Below are positions 27,891 to 36,398 of a stretch of 61,666 nucleotides of DNA, piece after piece. The notes beneath the pieces are model-generated. The model did not search any database and was not told where the DNA came from. It saw only the letters and a list, made by a program, of their open reading frames with translations. This DNA is from Psychromonas sp. Urea-02u-13. Lineage in GTDB: Bacteria > Pseudomonadota > Gammaproteobacteria > Enterobacterales > Psychromonadaceae. Position 1 is the first letter of the stretch. Each line of letters starts with the position of its first letter. The stretch covers positions 1 to 61,666 of the forward strand of contig NZ_PJBZ01000045.1 in the NCBI RefSeq assembly GCF_002835995.1, given 5' to 3'. The translations under genes were made by a program, and so were the position numbers.

Positions 27891-28883
27891 ATGACTCAAT
27901 CACGCGATTCATTGATTTCACTTTCCGATACCCCTTATTACCACTGTATTTCCCGCTGCGTTCGTCGTGCTTTCTTGTGTGGCAACGATAAATACACTGG
28001 GCAAAGCTTTGAGCATCGTCGTCAGTGGGTGATTGATAGAGTCAAATATTTAACTGATGTTTTTTCGATTGAGGTCTGTGCTTATGCCATCATGTCTAAC
28101 CATTACCACCTTGTGTTGTTTGTTAATGAAGATGCGTTAGCTGATTGTTCTGACAGCGACATATGCGAACGTTGGAATAAAATCTACTCTATTTCACCAC
28201 TTGTATTACGTTGGCAAAAAGGGGAGTTAAACTCAGATATTCAAAAGGAAGAAGCGTTAAACATTATTGCCGAGTGGCGACTGCGTTTATCAAGCATCTC
28301 ATGGTTTATGCGCTGTTTGAATGAGTTTATCGCGGTCAAAGCGAACAAAGAAGATAAATGCAAAGGGCGATTTTGGGAAGGCAGGTTTAAGTCTCAGGCA
28401 TTATTGGATGAAAAAGCGTTGTTAACTTGTATGGCCTACGTTGATTTGAATCCGATCCGCGCTAACATGTCAGCAAGTGTTGATGAATCGGAGTACACCT
28501 CGGTTTTTGAGCGGATCCATAACAAAAGCCACTACGATGACACTCAAGAGAAAAAAAGCAGTAAATCGTTAGTTAAGTTTATTGGTGCAGAGCATCAAGA
28601 CCAACCACAAGGTATTCATTTTACACTGATTGATTATCTTGAGTTGGTTGATTGGACTGGGCGCATCATCAGAGAAGATAAGCGCGGTGCAATTTCAGTA
28701 CAAGCTCCCGCATTGTTGAGTATACTTGGTCTAGACAGCGCAACATGGATTAGTCTAGCCAATGATTTTGGTAAAGAATACCATGGCGCAGTTGGTTCAC
28801 TTGAGGAGTTAGCGCTGTTTGCTGAACATACAGGTAAGCAGTGGGTCTCAGGAAAAAATAAGTTGCGACGAATATATCAGTAA
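27891..28883 (+). CDS. IS200-like/RAYT-related transposase (Y1_Tnp family)
   Basis: 330 residues from ATG 27891 (GGAGG upstream). TPYYHCISRCVRRAFLCG, the HUH-type NHYHLVLFV, then WFMRCLNEFIAVKAN, GRFWEGRFKSQALLD and CMAYVDLNPIRANM identify the large Y1-like family spread through marine gammaproteobacteria. The position where REP-associated transposases carry the catalytic Tyr (before the GRFWEGRFKS block) reads NEFIAVKAN, with no Tyr, so either another Tyr is used or this subfamily differs. It is a complete gene by length. Confidence 0.88.
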   Translation: MTQSRDSLISLSDTPYYHCISRCVRRAFLCGNDKYTGQSFEHRRQWVIDRVKYLTDVFSIEVCAYAIMSNHYHLVLFVNEDALADCSDSDICERWNKIYSISPLVLRWQKGELNSDIQKEEALNIIAEWRLRLSSISWFMRCLNEFIAVKANKEDKCKGRFWEGRFKSQALLDEKALLTCMAYVDLNPIRANMSASVDESEYTSVFERIHNKSHYDDTQEKKSSKSLVKFIGAEHQDQPQGIHFTLIDYLELVDWTGRIIREDKRGAISVQAPALLSILGLDSATWISLANDFGKEYHGAVGSLEELALFAEHTGKQWVSGKNKLRRIYQ

Positions 28884-29244
28884 ATAGTCTAAGCATCTCT
28901 CATATCGCAGTATCAGCCTTTCCGTTGAAGTTTACGATATCTGTAAATCAATAAGTTACCCAGCATGTTACTTATTTTCCTTCAAATTTACATATCATCT
29001 TATTTTTGTGACTAAATATTAGCTTTAGTTGATATCTTGTGTCGCTGTGTCTGTTAACGGATTTAAATCGTCAAAGGAAGATTGGGATGTCCTGTTCTTT
29101 TCCGGCCGGAGAAAAAGCGATTAGCATATATTCAGCTGGCCGCTTTTTCTACCTATTCAAGTTATGCACTTATTATTTGAATCTAGGTATAATTGTTAAA
29201 CAAGGCTGGAGTTTCTAGCCTTTTCTATGAAATGGAGTAATACA
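28884..29244. other. Intergenic stretch with one inverted repeat
   Basis: AGAAAAAGCG at 29110-29119 pairs with CGCTTTTTCT at 29141-29150; it could be a terminator or the right tip of the transposase element. No gene was seen. Confidence 0.45.
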
Positions 29245-30222
29245 ATGTACAAGAATTTAACAGCCATAATTTTGGCAATCGTGTCATACACAACGGTAGC
29301 CGCAGAAGCGAATGTAATTAAAATTGATCCGGTTTTTGAAGAAATAACAGGAGCCGCATCGCGTAATCTTTCACCAGGTCAACGTCTGACTCAGTGGGTG
29401 TTTTTGGAAGCCCCCGCAGGTAAACGGCATTTAGTTTCAGTCAAGTATGATACTAACGCTCCAGACTATTCAACCATGGACTGTCAAGTGTATATATACA
29501 CAGAGTCTAATGAGCTTTTAAAGAAGCTTAATTGTAGAACTGATGGCGAGTTTTATTTTGAAACGCCAATAACAATGAACCTTGAAAAATATAAAGTTAA
29601 GATATCAGCATACAATAGTGATTTTACAAGCGGACGGGAGCGAAAATGGTTCACAGGTAAGTTTGATTTCACATTCGGCAACAGTAATCATGTCGATAAT
29701 GATTATCTCCCAATGTGGTGGAAATCGTCTTACGATCTTATTGGGGCTGATTCAATATTAGATTATGATGGTGATGGCTTTTCTATTGCTGAAGAATACT
29801 TTGGAGGGAGTAACCCTATAAGCGTTGATAGCTTTCCAGCTCATAAACCGCTACTCGAAACAAGTGAAAAGTTTTCTGTTGGAACATCGTTGAGTGTATA
29901 TCCATTAAAACCGATGACAGAATGGGTAAAAATAAAGCCAGATAATAACAAAAGAATACAGTTCATTGATATGGAAGTAGAAGTCTCTGATAATGCGAAA
30001 CGCCAAAGTATTAGGGCATTTGTTTATAACGAAAATAACGATCGTATTGGAACTGGCTATTTTTACTACTCTGGTAACGACTTAGCCTCCCAACGCCGAT
30101 TAATTTTAGATGAGCCGATTCAAGTCGAGGAATTGAATATAAAAATAATAGGCTCTCATTATGGTTTTTCAAATCAGAGGGTGCAATACAATGTAAAATT
30201 TAACACTGTATTTGTAAAGTGA
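29245..30222 (+). CDS. Secreted protein of unknown function with a calcium-binding-like loop
   Basis: 325 residues from ATG 29245 (GGAGTAA upstream). It has a Sec signal peptide ending about TTVAA, then two beta-rich halves of ~130 residues. Between them, LDYDGDGFSIAEEYFGGSNP is a DxDxDG loop like thrombospondin type 3 or bacterial Ca2+-binding repeats. Both halves contain TQWVFLEA/TEWVKIKP-type strands, so they may be repeated domains. No family is recognised. It lies among transposon remnants and is probably acquired. Confidence 0.65.
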   Translation: MYKNLTAIILAIVSYTTVAAEANVIKIDPVFEEITGAASRNLSPGQRLTQWVFLEAPAGKRHLVSVKYDTNAPDYSTMDCQVYIYTESNELLKKLNCRTDGEFYFETPITMNLEKYKVKISAYNSDFTSGRERKWFTGKFDFTFGNSNHVDNDYLPMWWKSSYDLIGADSILDYDGDGFSIAEEYFGGSNPISVDSFPAHKPLLETSEKFSVGTSLSVYPLKPMTEWVKIKPDNNKRIQFIDMEVEVSDNAKRQSIRAFVYNENNDRIGTGYFYYSGNDLASQRRLILDEPIQVEELNIKIIGSHYGFSNQRVQYNVKFNTVFVK

Positions 30223-30288
30223 AAATAGATGGGGATAAGCATTGAATTTTGCAAAAAAATGTAAGATACAAAGTCCCAGAAACAATGG

Positions 30289-30342
30289 GGTCAGGAATTG
30301 TCTTTTGCTCTTTTAGGCAAAAACAAGACTTGACCCGAATGG
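30289..30342. repeat. Imperfect inverted repeat, REP-like
   Basis: GGGGTCAGGAATTGTCTTTTGC and GCAAAAACAAGACTTGACCC can fold with a short loop. Similar GGGTCAG-ended hairpins accompany Y1/IS200-like elements in this group of bacteria, which makes a link to the transposase at 27891 possible. Confidence 0.45.
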
Positions 30343-30450
30343 CACTGCATTAAGGAATTTTTACTGAATAAGTTTCATTAGGAGGCTGCCAACAGCTAGG
30401 GAAAATCGTACAATTAATTCATCAAAAACCAATAAACTAGCCCTAACTGC

Positions 30451-30606
30451 ATGACCAATTTCAGTACTAAATATTCTATAAACACAACAAAAAACAGCCC
30501 GCATTTTGACGGTGATGATTTCCTTCGCATATTAGAATCTGAACAGATTTCCACCACAATTAGAGATGCTACTTCCAAATGTCGAGAGAGGATTTTTACT
30601 CCTTAA
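30451..30606 (+). pseudogene. IS4-family transposase, N-terminal remnant
   Basis: A 51-codon frame reads ...SPHFDGDDFLRILESEQIST, then IRDATSKCRERIFTP before a TAA. This resembles the start of IS4-type transposases (KCRERxFTPxxT). After FTP the sequence switches to AAAATCTGGACAGCC, which resembles the left tip (AAAGATCTGGACACCC) of the Y1-type element. The rest of the IS is missing. Confidence 0.55.
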
Positions 30607-30850
30607 CAAAATCTGGACAGCCAAACCTTTTTTCAGTTCTTTTAATCCAATAACTTAAACAGCAGTACATAAAACAAACTAAAGCTTTCGTTTAATCACG
30701 AAAATAAGAAAATAGGTAATTTCAAAGTCGTATTTTAAATTGAATGTTTGGTAGTATCTAACATACTCATAATAAGACATTTAAACATAATCAAAAAAAG
30801 AAAATAATGAAAAAAGTATTGAAGGAAGCAATAGAACAAGGGTGTAAATT

Positions 30851-31360
30851 ATGACACCTTTGAACAAAATTATATTGTTTATTATATTAAGCACTTCTTG
30901 GCCTGTAAGCGCCAATCAAGATATTACTTTTTCTCAGCTGAATATTGCATTAAAGGATTACTCTAAAAAAATTGAAGAGTGTGACTTGTCTAAAATACAA
31001 ATCGAGATTGATCTCGTTAAAGATAAATCAGCAATTGAAGTTATTTTATCGACTCCTTCGGTATTAAGTTATTTGAATGAAAAAGCAAGGAATGAATGTT
31101 TACAGCCACAAAAGGGGTTATTAGCGGAGGCAATTTTATATACCAAAGCGGAATCCGAATCTTCGCCTGCATATAAACTTGGCCTAAATACACAAAAAAT
31201 GGTATTCAAAGTACCTTTTGATGTAGAAAATAGCTTTAATGAATTAAATGATTCTCAGCGTAATACCTTACTTTCAATAAAACATATAAACTTACCATTT
31301 GATGCGTTACATCTGTATGAGTCAGCTCTAAGTAGTAGTGATTCAAATAAGGCCATGTAG
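30851..31360 (+). CDS. Hypothetical periplasmic protein
   Basis: 169 residues with a signal peptide (LNKIILFIILSTSWPVSANQ, cleaved after the Ala near 22). The mature part is helical, has two Cys (EECDLSK and RNECLQP, likely a disulfide), and ends ...SSSDSNKAM. No family was recognised. It lies just before the first attC-like site, so it may be a cassette gene. Confidence 0.6.
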   Translation: MTPLNKIILFIILSTSWPVSANQDITFSQLNIALKDYSKKIEECDLSKIQIEIDLVKDKSAIEVILSTPSVLSYLNEKARNECLQPQKGLLAEAILYTKAESESSPAYKLGLNTQKMVFKVPFDVENSFNELNDSQRNTLLSIKHINLPFDALHLYESALSSSDSNKAM

Positions 31361-31361
31361 C

Positions 31362-31448
31362 TATAAGGCATTTAAACGGAACTAAAACCGTTGGTTAGGT
31401 TTCGCTACACATTATAACCCAAAATTTTAGTCCGTTTAATATGGGCGC
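31362..31448. other. attC-like site A
   Basis: TTTAAACGGAACTAAAACC faces TTTTAGTCCGTTTAA across ~40 bp that include TTTCGCTACACATT. This is the long imperfect palindrome expected of an integron recombination site. The right-hand GTTRRRY core is degenerate (GGGCGCC). The right half matches site D at 40032-40120. Confidence 0.55.
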
Positions 31449-31618
31449 CACTCTATTCCTCCTGTTAATTTTTTACTTTATATTTACAAGTAAAATTAAT
31501 TTCAATTAAAAGCATTATTTAAGTAGTCCCTTTGTAAATAATAGTGTTTTTTAATGATGTTTCTAGGTAAACTTACATTTTATCAATAAGTTAACTTTTT
31601 AAAATAGGAAGTAAAAAT

Positions 31619-32107
31619 ATGTCACTAGTAATCAAAAAATGGTATGCAGGAGAAAGTGAAAATGAAGATGGTAATTTCGTTCACCTTGTTGGAAGGGAAG
31701 CAGGTCTTCTTTCTTGGTTATTATCTTTATTTAAAATTGATCCTACAAGTGAAGTTGAAATAAAAGACAATTTATTAAAGTTCACATCATCTTCGTTTGC
31801 TGGTCAGGAAAAACGAATTATACCAATGAATTCAATAACATCAGCATATTATGGTTACGAAAAGCCTTGGAAAATGGCTTTAGTACTAGGAACTTTATTT
31901 ATGCCTTTATTTTTTCTTGGTCTAATAATTGGTCCTTTATATTATATTTTAAATAAAAATTTAACTGTGGGTGTTGTTGAAGCATCAGGTTGGGTTGGCT
32001 CATTTTCTTTCAAGCGTTCAATCATTGAAGGGCAAAATATAAATGAAGAAGAGGCATACCAAGTAATTGAGGTTATCAGGTCATTAATCGAAGCTAAAAC
32101 AGCCTAA
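31619..32107 (+). CDS. Hypothetical membrane-associated protein (cassette gene)
   Basis: 162 residues. Two close hydrophobic segments at ~84-111 (MALVLGTLFMPLFFLGLIIG and on) lie within an otherwise soluble beta-rich protein (GREAGLLSWLL, then EVEIKDNLLKF, KRIIPMNSITSAYYGYEKPW), a layout seen in PH-like membrane proteins of unknown role. AATAGGAAG precedes the start. Its stop is inside attC-like site B, the normal geometry of a gene cassette. Confidence 0.65.
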   Translation: MSLVIKKWYAGESENEDGNFVHLVGREAGLLSWLLSLFKIDPTSEVEIKDNLLKFTSSSFAGQEKRIIPMNSITSAYYGYEKPWKMALVLGTLFMPLFFLGLIIGPLYYILNKNLTVGVVEASGWVGSFSFKRSIIEGQNINEEEAYQVIEVIRSLIEAKTA

Positions 32108-32175
32108 TAAGAAGTTTAAACGGAAAATAACAGCGGGCTGTCAACTGTTATTTTCCGCTTAGCTAAGCGTTACGT
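32102..32175. other. attC-like site B (best preserved)
   Basis: CGGAAAATAACAG and CTGTTATTTTCCG form a perfect 13-bp stem with an 11-base loop. The outer boxes are GCCTAATAA on the left and AGCGTTACGT on the right, close to the inverse and core sites of attC. At 74 bp it is within the attC size range, and it lies between two small genes on one strand. Confidence 0.65.
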
Positions 32176-32193
32176 GACAATTGAGATGTTCAT

Positions 32194-32454
32194 ATGGATA
32201 TAATTAATTACCTTAAACAATACACTTTTTTAGTGTTAGGCATTGGATATTTACTTCTTTTTTTTGGCTCAATATATGGGCTTATCGTTAGTGAAGTATC
32301 TATAAAATTTACCTCCAATGCTCAATATCATATTGTTTTAAATGGATGGGTGAAAAATTGGACATTTGGCTTAGGGTTCTTACTAGCAATAGGTATAGCT
32401 TCTTATCCGATATTATCTGGTTTATATAAAGCTTTAAGCAATGCTAATAGTTAG
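32194..32454 (+). CDS. Small two-helix membrane protein, unknown function (cassette gene)
   Basis: 86 residues with hydrophobic segments at ~11-32 and ~58-78. No family is recognised. It starts 19 bp after attC-like site B and ends a few bases before site C, so it fills one cassette. AATTGAGATG precedes its start. Confidence 0.6.
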   Translation: MDIINYLKQYTFLVLGIGYLLLFFGSIYGLIVSEVSIKFTSNAQYHIVLNGWVKNWTFGLGFLLAIGIASYPILSGLYKALSNANS

Positions 32455-32457
32455 ACC

Positions 32458-32530
32458 ATATACAAGAAATTTAAACGTAACAAAAATAGTTGGCCATCGC
32501 TTCGCGATTTCAGCCTGCTATTATGCCCCC
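32458..32530. other. attC-like site C (right end degraded)
   Basis: ATATACAAGAAATTTAAACG and AACAAAAATAGTTGGCC make the left half; AGCCTGCTATT pairs with AATAG..GGC. The outer right box is missing, and the 3' end of a phage gene begins at 32521. Confidence 0.5.
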
Positions 32531-33396
32531 TTTAATAAACCACTAATAACCCTCTTCTTCACCTCATAACTTATTTTAAGCTCATCAAAATCACCATCTA
32601 ACCAAGTTCTAGACAGTTTCATCCTTTCAATACGCCTTTCATCCCCAACAATTCGGTCGCTTAAAATAAGTGCCCCTCCTGCGGTTAAAATTCGATCCTC
32701 AAACTCATCAATAATGACACCTAACTGTCCAGCTTGGTCAATAACTGGCTGTTCAACCGCCTCAACTTTACTCTGCGTACAGTTATTGACAGTACTCCAA
32801 GGGACAAGCTGACGCTTGCAAACCCCATCGTTCCTTGCGTTGCTGGTTTTTCTTGTGATTTCCCACGTTCCTTCTCGAGTGACTTTTTCAACACCCAAAC
32901 AAATAACACCATTCGTTCGTGTAATTGTTTCACCATAGCCATTCTCAACCTGTTTATACGTAAGTGAGACAGGTGCTAACGAACGAGGGCAAAAGATGCC
33001 TCCCATTGCTAAGAGGTACATTGACCAGTTGCCAATATCCGCACTATAGCGGGCTAATTCGAGTGGGTGCTTCTCTTGTTTTAGATCGAGAAAGGATTTT
33101 ATTACAGAGGTTTTTACCGTTTCTTCCGAGTGGCCTTCAGCTTCTTCATCACTTATTTTAATATTGGTACTTGGCAATCTTCGTAATTCACGCCATACAC
33201 CAACAGGTGCCCCACCTATCTGTTGAAATTGTCGAATACCCCACAGTGAAGCCCATGCACAGGCAGAAAGCGCATCGTCTTTTGCTGAGCCATCTAGCTT
33301 GTAACCATCGATGTTTTTAGCGATATATTTAGCAATATACCCCGTGGCACTGCCCTTGCTTTTATCAATACGTATATATTTAAAGCGTCGCTCCAT
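32521..33396 (-). pseudogene. P2 gpA-like phage replication endonuclease, C-terminal fragment
   Basis: The 291 codons contain [20 protein letters not shown], the signature of phage P2 gpA-type rolling-circle initiators with the paired active-site Tyr (Y-x3-Y). The N-terminal half, with the metal-binding His motif, is missing: an in-frame stop lies eight codons upstream of the ATG. Full gpA is over 700 residues. No other phage genes are near, so it is a stranded prophage fragment, or cassette cargo. Confidence 0.8.
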
Positions 33397-33417
33397 AAGT
33401 CGCGTAGCTTTCTTTTA

Positions 33418-33912
33418 ATGAGGGAAATACCTTAATTTAATTCTAGGTTTCAACACAGAGCGCCTAAATAGTATTCAGTACATTTAAAAGTACCAAAATA
33501 GAGAATGAATTATTAATTGAATAAATAAAATTTAAACATTATTAACACTTGTAAATAACTCCATAATTTGGAATAAAATTAAACTTCCCAAAATTAATGG
33601 TTCAGCGCTAAAAGAACAAAGTAACATTACCTAAATTCAAAATTTTATATTTAATATTTCACCTGTTTCTTTAAAGGTATTATTTAACAGCATGTTACGA
33701 TTTTAATGTTTAAAGTTATTTTTTCAATAAAAAGAAAACTCAGGCTGAACTCAGTTCAGTCTTAAAGTATTAATGACACTTTAAGCTGTCTACCGTTTGA
33801 GGCGTATTAATAGGGATATTCGTTTTAGGACAATCACTATTGAAAAAATGCCACTTCTGTTCAATTCTTACTTGCACTACACTGCAGGCCTAAATTCCTA
33901 TAAGAGTAAATA
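33418..33912. other. AT-rich intergenic stretch, no gene seen
   Basis: ~500 bp with very low GC. One short palindrome, CTGAAC-TCA-GTTCAG near 33754-33768, lies ~145 bp upstream of the transporter gene and may be an operator. Confidence 0.4.
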
Positions 33913-35115
33913 ATGACACGTCTATTACCTATCCTCATGTTTATGGTGGTTTTAAGCCCACTGGCCATTGATATATACCTACCTTCTATGCCTGAAATGG
34001 CGGCTGAATTTAGTGTTTCTGATGCACAAATCCAATCCACATTAGTCTTGTTTATGCTGGCGATGGGTATTGGTCAAATTTTAATTGGTCCATTAGCGGA
34101 TCGATTCGGGCGTAAACCTATCGCGTTATTTGGCGTTTGTTTATACATCGGCAGTAGCTTGTTTGCTGTTTTTGTTACTGATTTTCAGTATTTACAGTTA
34201 GCACGTGTTTTACAGGGAATCGCGGCGTGTGCGACCTCTATTGTGGTCTTTAGTGCCGTGCGTGATAGTTTCTCTAATGAGAAAAGTGCGCATTATTACA
34301 GTTACTTAAACGGCGTTATTTGTGTCATACCGGCTTTAGCACCGACATTAGGTGGCTTGTTAGCATTGCAGTTCGGCTGGCGTTCAACCTTCTTGTTTAT
34401 GGCCGCCTATGCAGTATTGGTACTATTAGTTGTTGCTTTTAAACTACCTGAAACACGCCCTAAAAATACAGTGACGAGTGGTGCGTTATACCGCTGGTCT
34501 CGTTATCAGCCTATTTTATCGAACAGTCATTTTGTGTTTTATGCAAGTGCCTGCATGGTCGCAATGGCCGCTATTTTAACCTATGTTTCTTACGCGCCAA
34601 GTTGGGTTATCAAACATTTAGGCTTATCAGAAATGACCTTTAGTTACCTGTTTGGTGTGAATGCGATTATTAATATCGGCGCCTGTTTTATTGCCCCTTG
34701 GGTGATCAAAAAATTGGGTAAACGTCATACGGTATTAGTGGCGTTATGGATGATGATCGCATCGGCATTAGTCCAGTTAGCAGTACAAGCATTACCTGCA
34801 CCGAGTAGCTTAATGGCTGCCATTTACTTTATGTCGCCGATGTTATTGTTATGTATTGGTTTTGCGTTATTACTTGGCCCTGCAACAAGCATGGCACTGA
34901 GTGGTTTTGGAGAGCGTGCCGGTACGGCAGCTGCACTATTAGGCTGTATGCAAATGAGTGGTGCTGCGTTATTAACTGGCGCTGTGCAACAAACTGATTT
35001 AACGGCACCTTATGCAAGTGCTTTAGTGATTGGTGGCGGGGCGATAGTGTTATTAGTGATTATGTCGTTATCGCGTTTTAACCATTGGCATTATGAGCAA
35101 CACGTCGCTGCTTAG
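33913..35115 (+). CDS. Bcr/CflA family multidrug efflux MFS transporter
   Basis: 400 residues, 12 membrane helices. Bcr/CflA marks: LSPLAIDIYLPSMPEMA in TM1, GPLADRFGRKPIALFG (motif A), ARVLQGIAACATSIVVFSAV with RD (motif B region). The family exports drugs such as bicyclomycin, florfenicol and sulfonamides by proton antiport; the substrate cannot be told. A strong terminator follows. Confidence 0.92.
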   Translation: MTRLLPILMFMVVLSPLAIDIYLPSMPEMAAEFSVSDAQIQSTLVLFMLAMGIGQILIGPLADRFGRKPIALFGVCLYIGSSLFAVFVTDFQYLQLARVLQGIAACATSIVVFSAVRDSFSNEKSAHYYSYLNGVICVIPALAPTLGGLLALQFGWRSTFLFMAAYAVLVLLVVAFKLPETRPKNTVTSGALYRWSRYQPILSNSHFVFYASACMVAMAAILTYVSYAPSWVIKHLGLSEMTFSYLFGVNAIINIGACFIAPWVIKKLGKRHTVLVALWMMIASALVQLAVQALPAPSSLMAAIYFMSPMLLLCIGFALLLGPATSMALSGFGERAGTAAALLGCMQMSGAALLTGAVQQTDLTAPYASALVIGGGAIVLLVIMSLSRFNHWHYEQHVAA

Positions 35116-35135
35116 GGTTAACCTTAGCGCTTCTA

Positions 35136-35172
35136 AAGCCCCTTATTTCAGACGAAATAGGGGGCTTTTTTT
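35136..35172 (+). terminator. Rho-independent terminator after the Bcr/CflA gene
   Basis: AAGCCCCTTATTTC pairs with GAAATAGGGGGCTT (one mismatch) over GACG-like loop and runs into eight T. Confidence 0.88.
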
Positions 35173-35355
35173 TATTCAAATTTTACAGTGGTGATGATGA
35201 TTAACCATCCCTTATTGCTTCATAAAAGGATAATAACAAAGTTAAACCGCTACATAGCTGTAAAGGTAAGTGCTTGGTTTTTTGTTGATGTTTAAATTGC
35301 AAACACTTGTTTTTATGCATAATATGCCATTATGTTATTTATTAAGGAGTGTTAC

Positions 35356-35625
35356 ATGATGCGAATTATTAGAATGTTTTTAGCTTTGCTACTCATTGCT
35401 TTTATAGGTTATCTATTTTTTAGTGGCAATATTGCAGCTGCTATCGTGACGTTAATGGCGAGTGCTATTTTTATTCCCATCGTCATGCACCTAACGAATG
35501 GTGGTCTTTTTTCCGGGAGTGCATTGAATGGCACTGCGTCTTCATCAAATGATGGAGGTAATAGCGGACAAGGTAGTGCTCATGGTGGAGCCGATGGTGG
35601 TTCTGGCGGTGGTGATGGTTGTTAA
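35356..35625 (+). CDS. Small membrane protein with Gly/Ser-rich tail ending in Cys
   Basis: 89 residues from ATG 35356, with AAGGAG seven bases upstream. Two hydrophobic helices (~5-22 and ~25-46) are followed by a ~40-residue Gly/Ser/Asn/Asp tail ending GGGDGC. No family is assigned; proteins with such tails are found as orphans in marine genomes. A cassette-type half-site follows its stop. Confidence 0.65.
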   Translation: MMRIIRMFLALLLIAFIGYLFFSGNIAAAIVTLMASAIFIPIVMHLTNGGLFSGSALNGTASSSNDGGNSGQGSAHGGADGGSGGGDGC

Positions 35626-35635
35626 TAAAACATCA

Positions 35636-35672
35636 CCGATTACTTAAACGGAATAAAAACCGTTGATCATTA
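35636..35672. other. attC-like left half-site
   Basis: TTACTTAAACGGAATAAAAA then CCGTTGATCA matches the left arm of the other attC-like sites. No matching right arm is visible before the next gene. Confidence 0.45.
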
Positions 35673-35710
35673 CAGCGCCAAAATAATTTACATCTATCAA
35701 GGAAGATCTG

Positions 35711-36343
35711 ATGATACCATTTGAAACACTGATGCTTTTTCTCGCCACTACCTTTGTGGTGGTACTTTCGCCAGGACCTGCAGCCATTGCCGTCACCGCA
35801 GAGTCTGCATCTCATGGCTTTAAGCGCTCTTTTTTAGTTATATTAGGCATCGCAATCGCCAACGTAGTTTTCTTTGTTTTGTCAGCAACTGGCATCGCGG
35901 CGCTATTAATTGCCTCGCATACACTTTTCTCGATCATAAAATGGGTGGGGGTGGCATATCTTCTGTATCTTGGTTTTAGTGCCATATTCAGCCAAGCGGG
36001 CCCTTTGAGTATTAATCCAAGCAGAAATAAAAAAGGCCGTGCATACAAAGTGTTTTTAAAAGGCTTTGTTTTAGAGCTCTCTAACCCCAAGGCGCTTTTA
36101 TATTTTTCGGCATTGTTGCCTCAATTTATCGACATATCAAACCCCATTCTGCCCCAGTTAGCATTGCTCTGTTTAATCACGCTGATGTTAGATCTTTTTT
36201 GTTACTCGCTTTATGGCTATTTGGGGTTCAAATCAATCCGTGTGGGTATAAAACCTGCGATTATTAAATTTATTAATCGTTCAGCTGGCGCCATGCTCAT
36301 TTTTGCAGGAATAAAAATGGCATCCCTAGAAAATGAAAAATGA
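35711..36343 (+). CDS. LysE/RhtB family amino-acid exporter
   Basis: 210 residues, six membrane helices. TTFVVVLSPGPAAIAV at the start is the family's SPGP motif, followed by GFKRSFLVILGIAIAN and KWVGVAYLLYLGF, and FLKGFVLELSNPKALLYF in the middle. These export amino acids such as homoserine or threonine. AAGGAAG precedes the start. Confidence 0.9.
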   Translation: MIPFETLMLFLATTFVVVLSPGPAAIAVTAESASHGFKRSFLVILGIAIANVVFFVLSATGIAALLIASHTLFSIIKWVGVAYLLYLGFSAIFSQAGPLSINPSRNKKGRAYKVFLKGFVLELSNPKALLYFSALLPQFIDISNPILPQLALLCLITLMLDLFCYSLYGYLGFKSIRVGIKPAIIKFINRSAGAMLIFAGIKMASLENEK

Positions 36344-36398
36344 AAAGTAAAAAGGTTAAATTGAACAAATAATCTTAAATTTAGAGAGAGAATCAACG

